DNA of 6,268 nucleotides from CAVPRW01 sp046727435 [NCBI: bacterium]. GTDB taxonomy: Bacteria > Tectomicrobia > Entotheonellia > J063. Position 1 is the first letter of the stretch; every line of letters begins with the position of its first letter. The stretch is from positions 1-6,268 of the forward strand of contig JBKPCR010000115.1 in assembly GCA_046727435.1 (NCBI GenBank). The letters run 5' to 3'. The translations under genes were made by a program, and so were the position numbers. Positions 5,748-6,268 of the stretch are shown here, piece by piece. The notes under the pieces were generated by a model. It saw only the letters and a program-made list of their open reading frames with translations. It was not told the DNA's origin and ran no database searches.

Positions 5748-6268
5748 GTGAGCGGAGACTCTCAGACGATGCATCGGATGAAGATTGGAATGGTCGTCTT
5801 CGACCAGTCGAAAGGGGCGGCGGTGATCACGTTGGTCGACGACACCGGCAAGCGGGCGCTGCCACTTCTCATCGGGGTGCCGGAGGCCCTGGCCATCTTT
5901 CGGGAGCTGAATCGTTACCCCTCCCCTCGCCCCATGGTGTACGACCTCTTCAAGAACGTCCTTGATGGGCTGCAGGTCAATGTTGAGCGCGTGGTGATCG
6001 ATACCTTCAAGGACGACACCTTCTATGCCAACATCTTTATGCATGTCGATCACGCCCAAGTGGTCGCCGATGCCCGGCCCAGCGATGCGATCGCCCTGGC
6101 ATTAAAGGTACAGGCACCCATCTATGTGATGGACGAAGTGTTGGAGAACGCTGAGGCCATGGGGCTGACCATTCAGGCGACGCAACAGGAGGGGAGCCCT
6201 GACGAACTGCAGGATTGGTTGAGAGATGTGAAGCCGGAGGATTTTGGGGATGGTGAGGACGCTGAGAT
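5748..6268 (+). CDS. DUF151 'bifunctional nuclease' family protein, 3' end cut off by the window
   Basis: The frame is open from GTG 5748 to the window edge: 173 complete codons and no stop. From residue 11 the sequence follows the DUF151 pattern: MKIGMVVFD, ALPLLIGVPEALAIFRELN (usual IGxxEAxAI), RPMVYDLFKNVLDGLQVNVE at 61-80, DTFYANIFM, then the family signature DARPSDAIALAL at 108-119 followed by APIYVMDEVLENA. The end, WLRDVKPEDFG, matches the normal C-terminal end of the domain, so little should be missing unless a UVR-type tail follows. Plant and bacterial members are annotated as nucleases with DNase and RNase activity; the bacterial role is poorly defined. There is no signal peptide. 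It is probably the last visible gene of the DUF507-propeller operon. Confidence 0.9.
   Translation, partial: MSGDSQTMHRMKIGMVVFDQSKGAAVITLVDDTGKRALPLLIGVPEALAIFRELNRYPSPRPMVYDLFKNVLDGLQVNVERVVIDTFKDDTFYANIFMHVDHAQVVADARPSDAIALALKVQAPIYVMDEVLENAEAMGLTIQATQQEGSPDELQDWLRDVKPEDFGDGEDAE

Overview
The window reads as an ordinary, densely packed stretch of chromosome from a Gram-negative-type bacterium of moderately high GC. A cytoplasmic peptidoglycan-recycling enzyme (NagZ) points to a diderm cell wall. The tandem pair of DUF507 proteins is typical of lineages such as Nitrospirota, Desulfobacterota, NC10/Methylomirabilota and Tectomicrobia-like bacteria. The sequence alone does not allow a firmer placement. 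There are no insertion sequences, phage genes, CRISPR arrays, rRNAs or tRNAs that I can see.

Layout. (1) Bases 1-2626, plus strand: a likely operon with the 3' part of nagZ, a PHP-domain phosphoesterase whose start overlaps the nagZ end by 11 bases, and an unrecognised 135-residue helical protein. (2) Bases 2623-3411, minus strand: an inositol-monophosphatase-family enzyme, most like CysQ, convergent with the first operon. The two stop codons share a CTAG tetranucleotide. (3) Bases 3412-3995: about 580 bases with no convincing gene. They hold a strong ribosome binding site for the phosphatase, a degenerate palindromic dispersed repeat, a TATAAT box facing the phosphatase, and stem-loops ahead of the next operon. 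(4) Bases 3996 to the end, plus strand: two small DUF507 paralogues, a protein with an IPT/TIG-like domain followed by a six-bladed NHL-type propeller, and a DUF151 'bifunctional nuclease' that runs off the window edge.

How the genes might work together. The PHP protein and the CysQ-like enzyme come from unrelated folds, but each family includes members that remove a phosphate from pAp-type 3',5'-bisphosphonucleotides. The DUF151 protein may also act on nucleic acid. A loose nucleotide or RNA-turnover theme is therefore possible, but this is inference from family membership. NagZ belongs to cell-wall recycling. DUF507, the 135-residue protein and the C-terminal third of the PHP protein have no function I can assign.

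I found no clearly new multi-gene system. The points most worth following are the extra C-terminal domain on the PHP protein, the unrecognised 135-residue protein, the DUF507 pair with its neighbours, the shared stop codon, and the structured non-coding stretch at 3787-3855.
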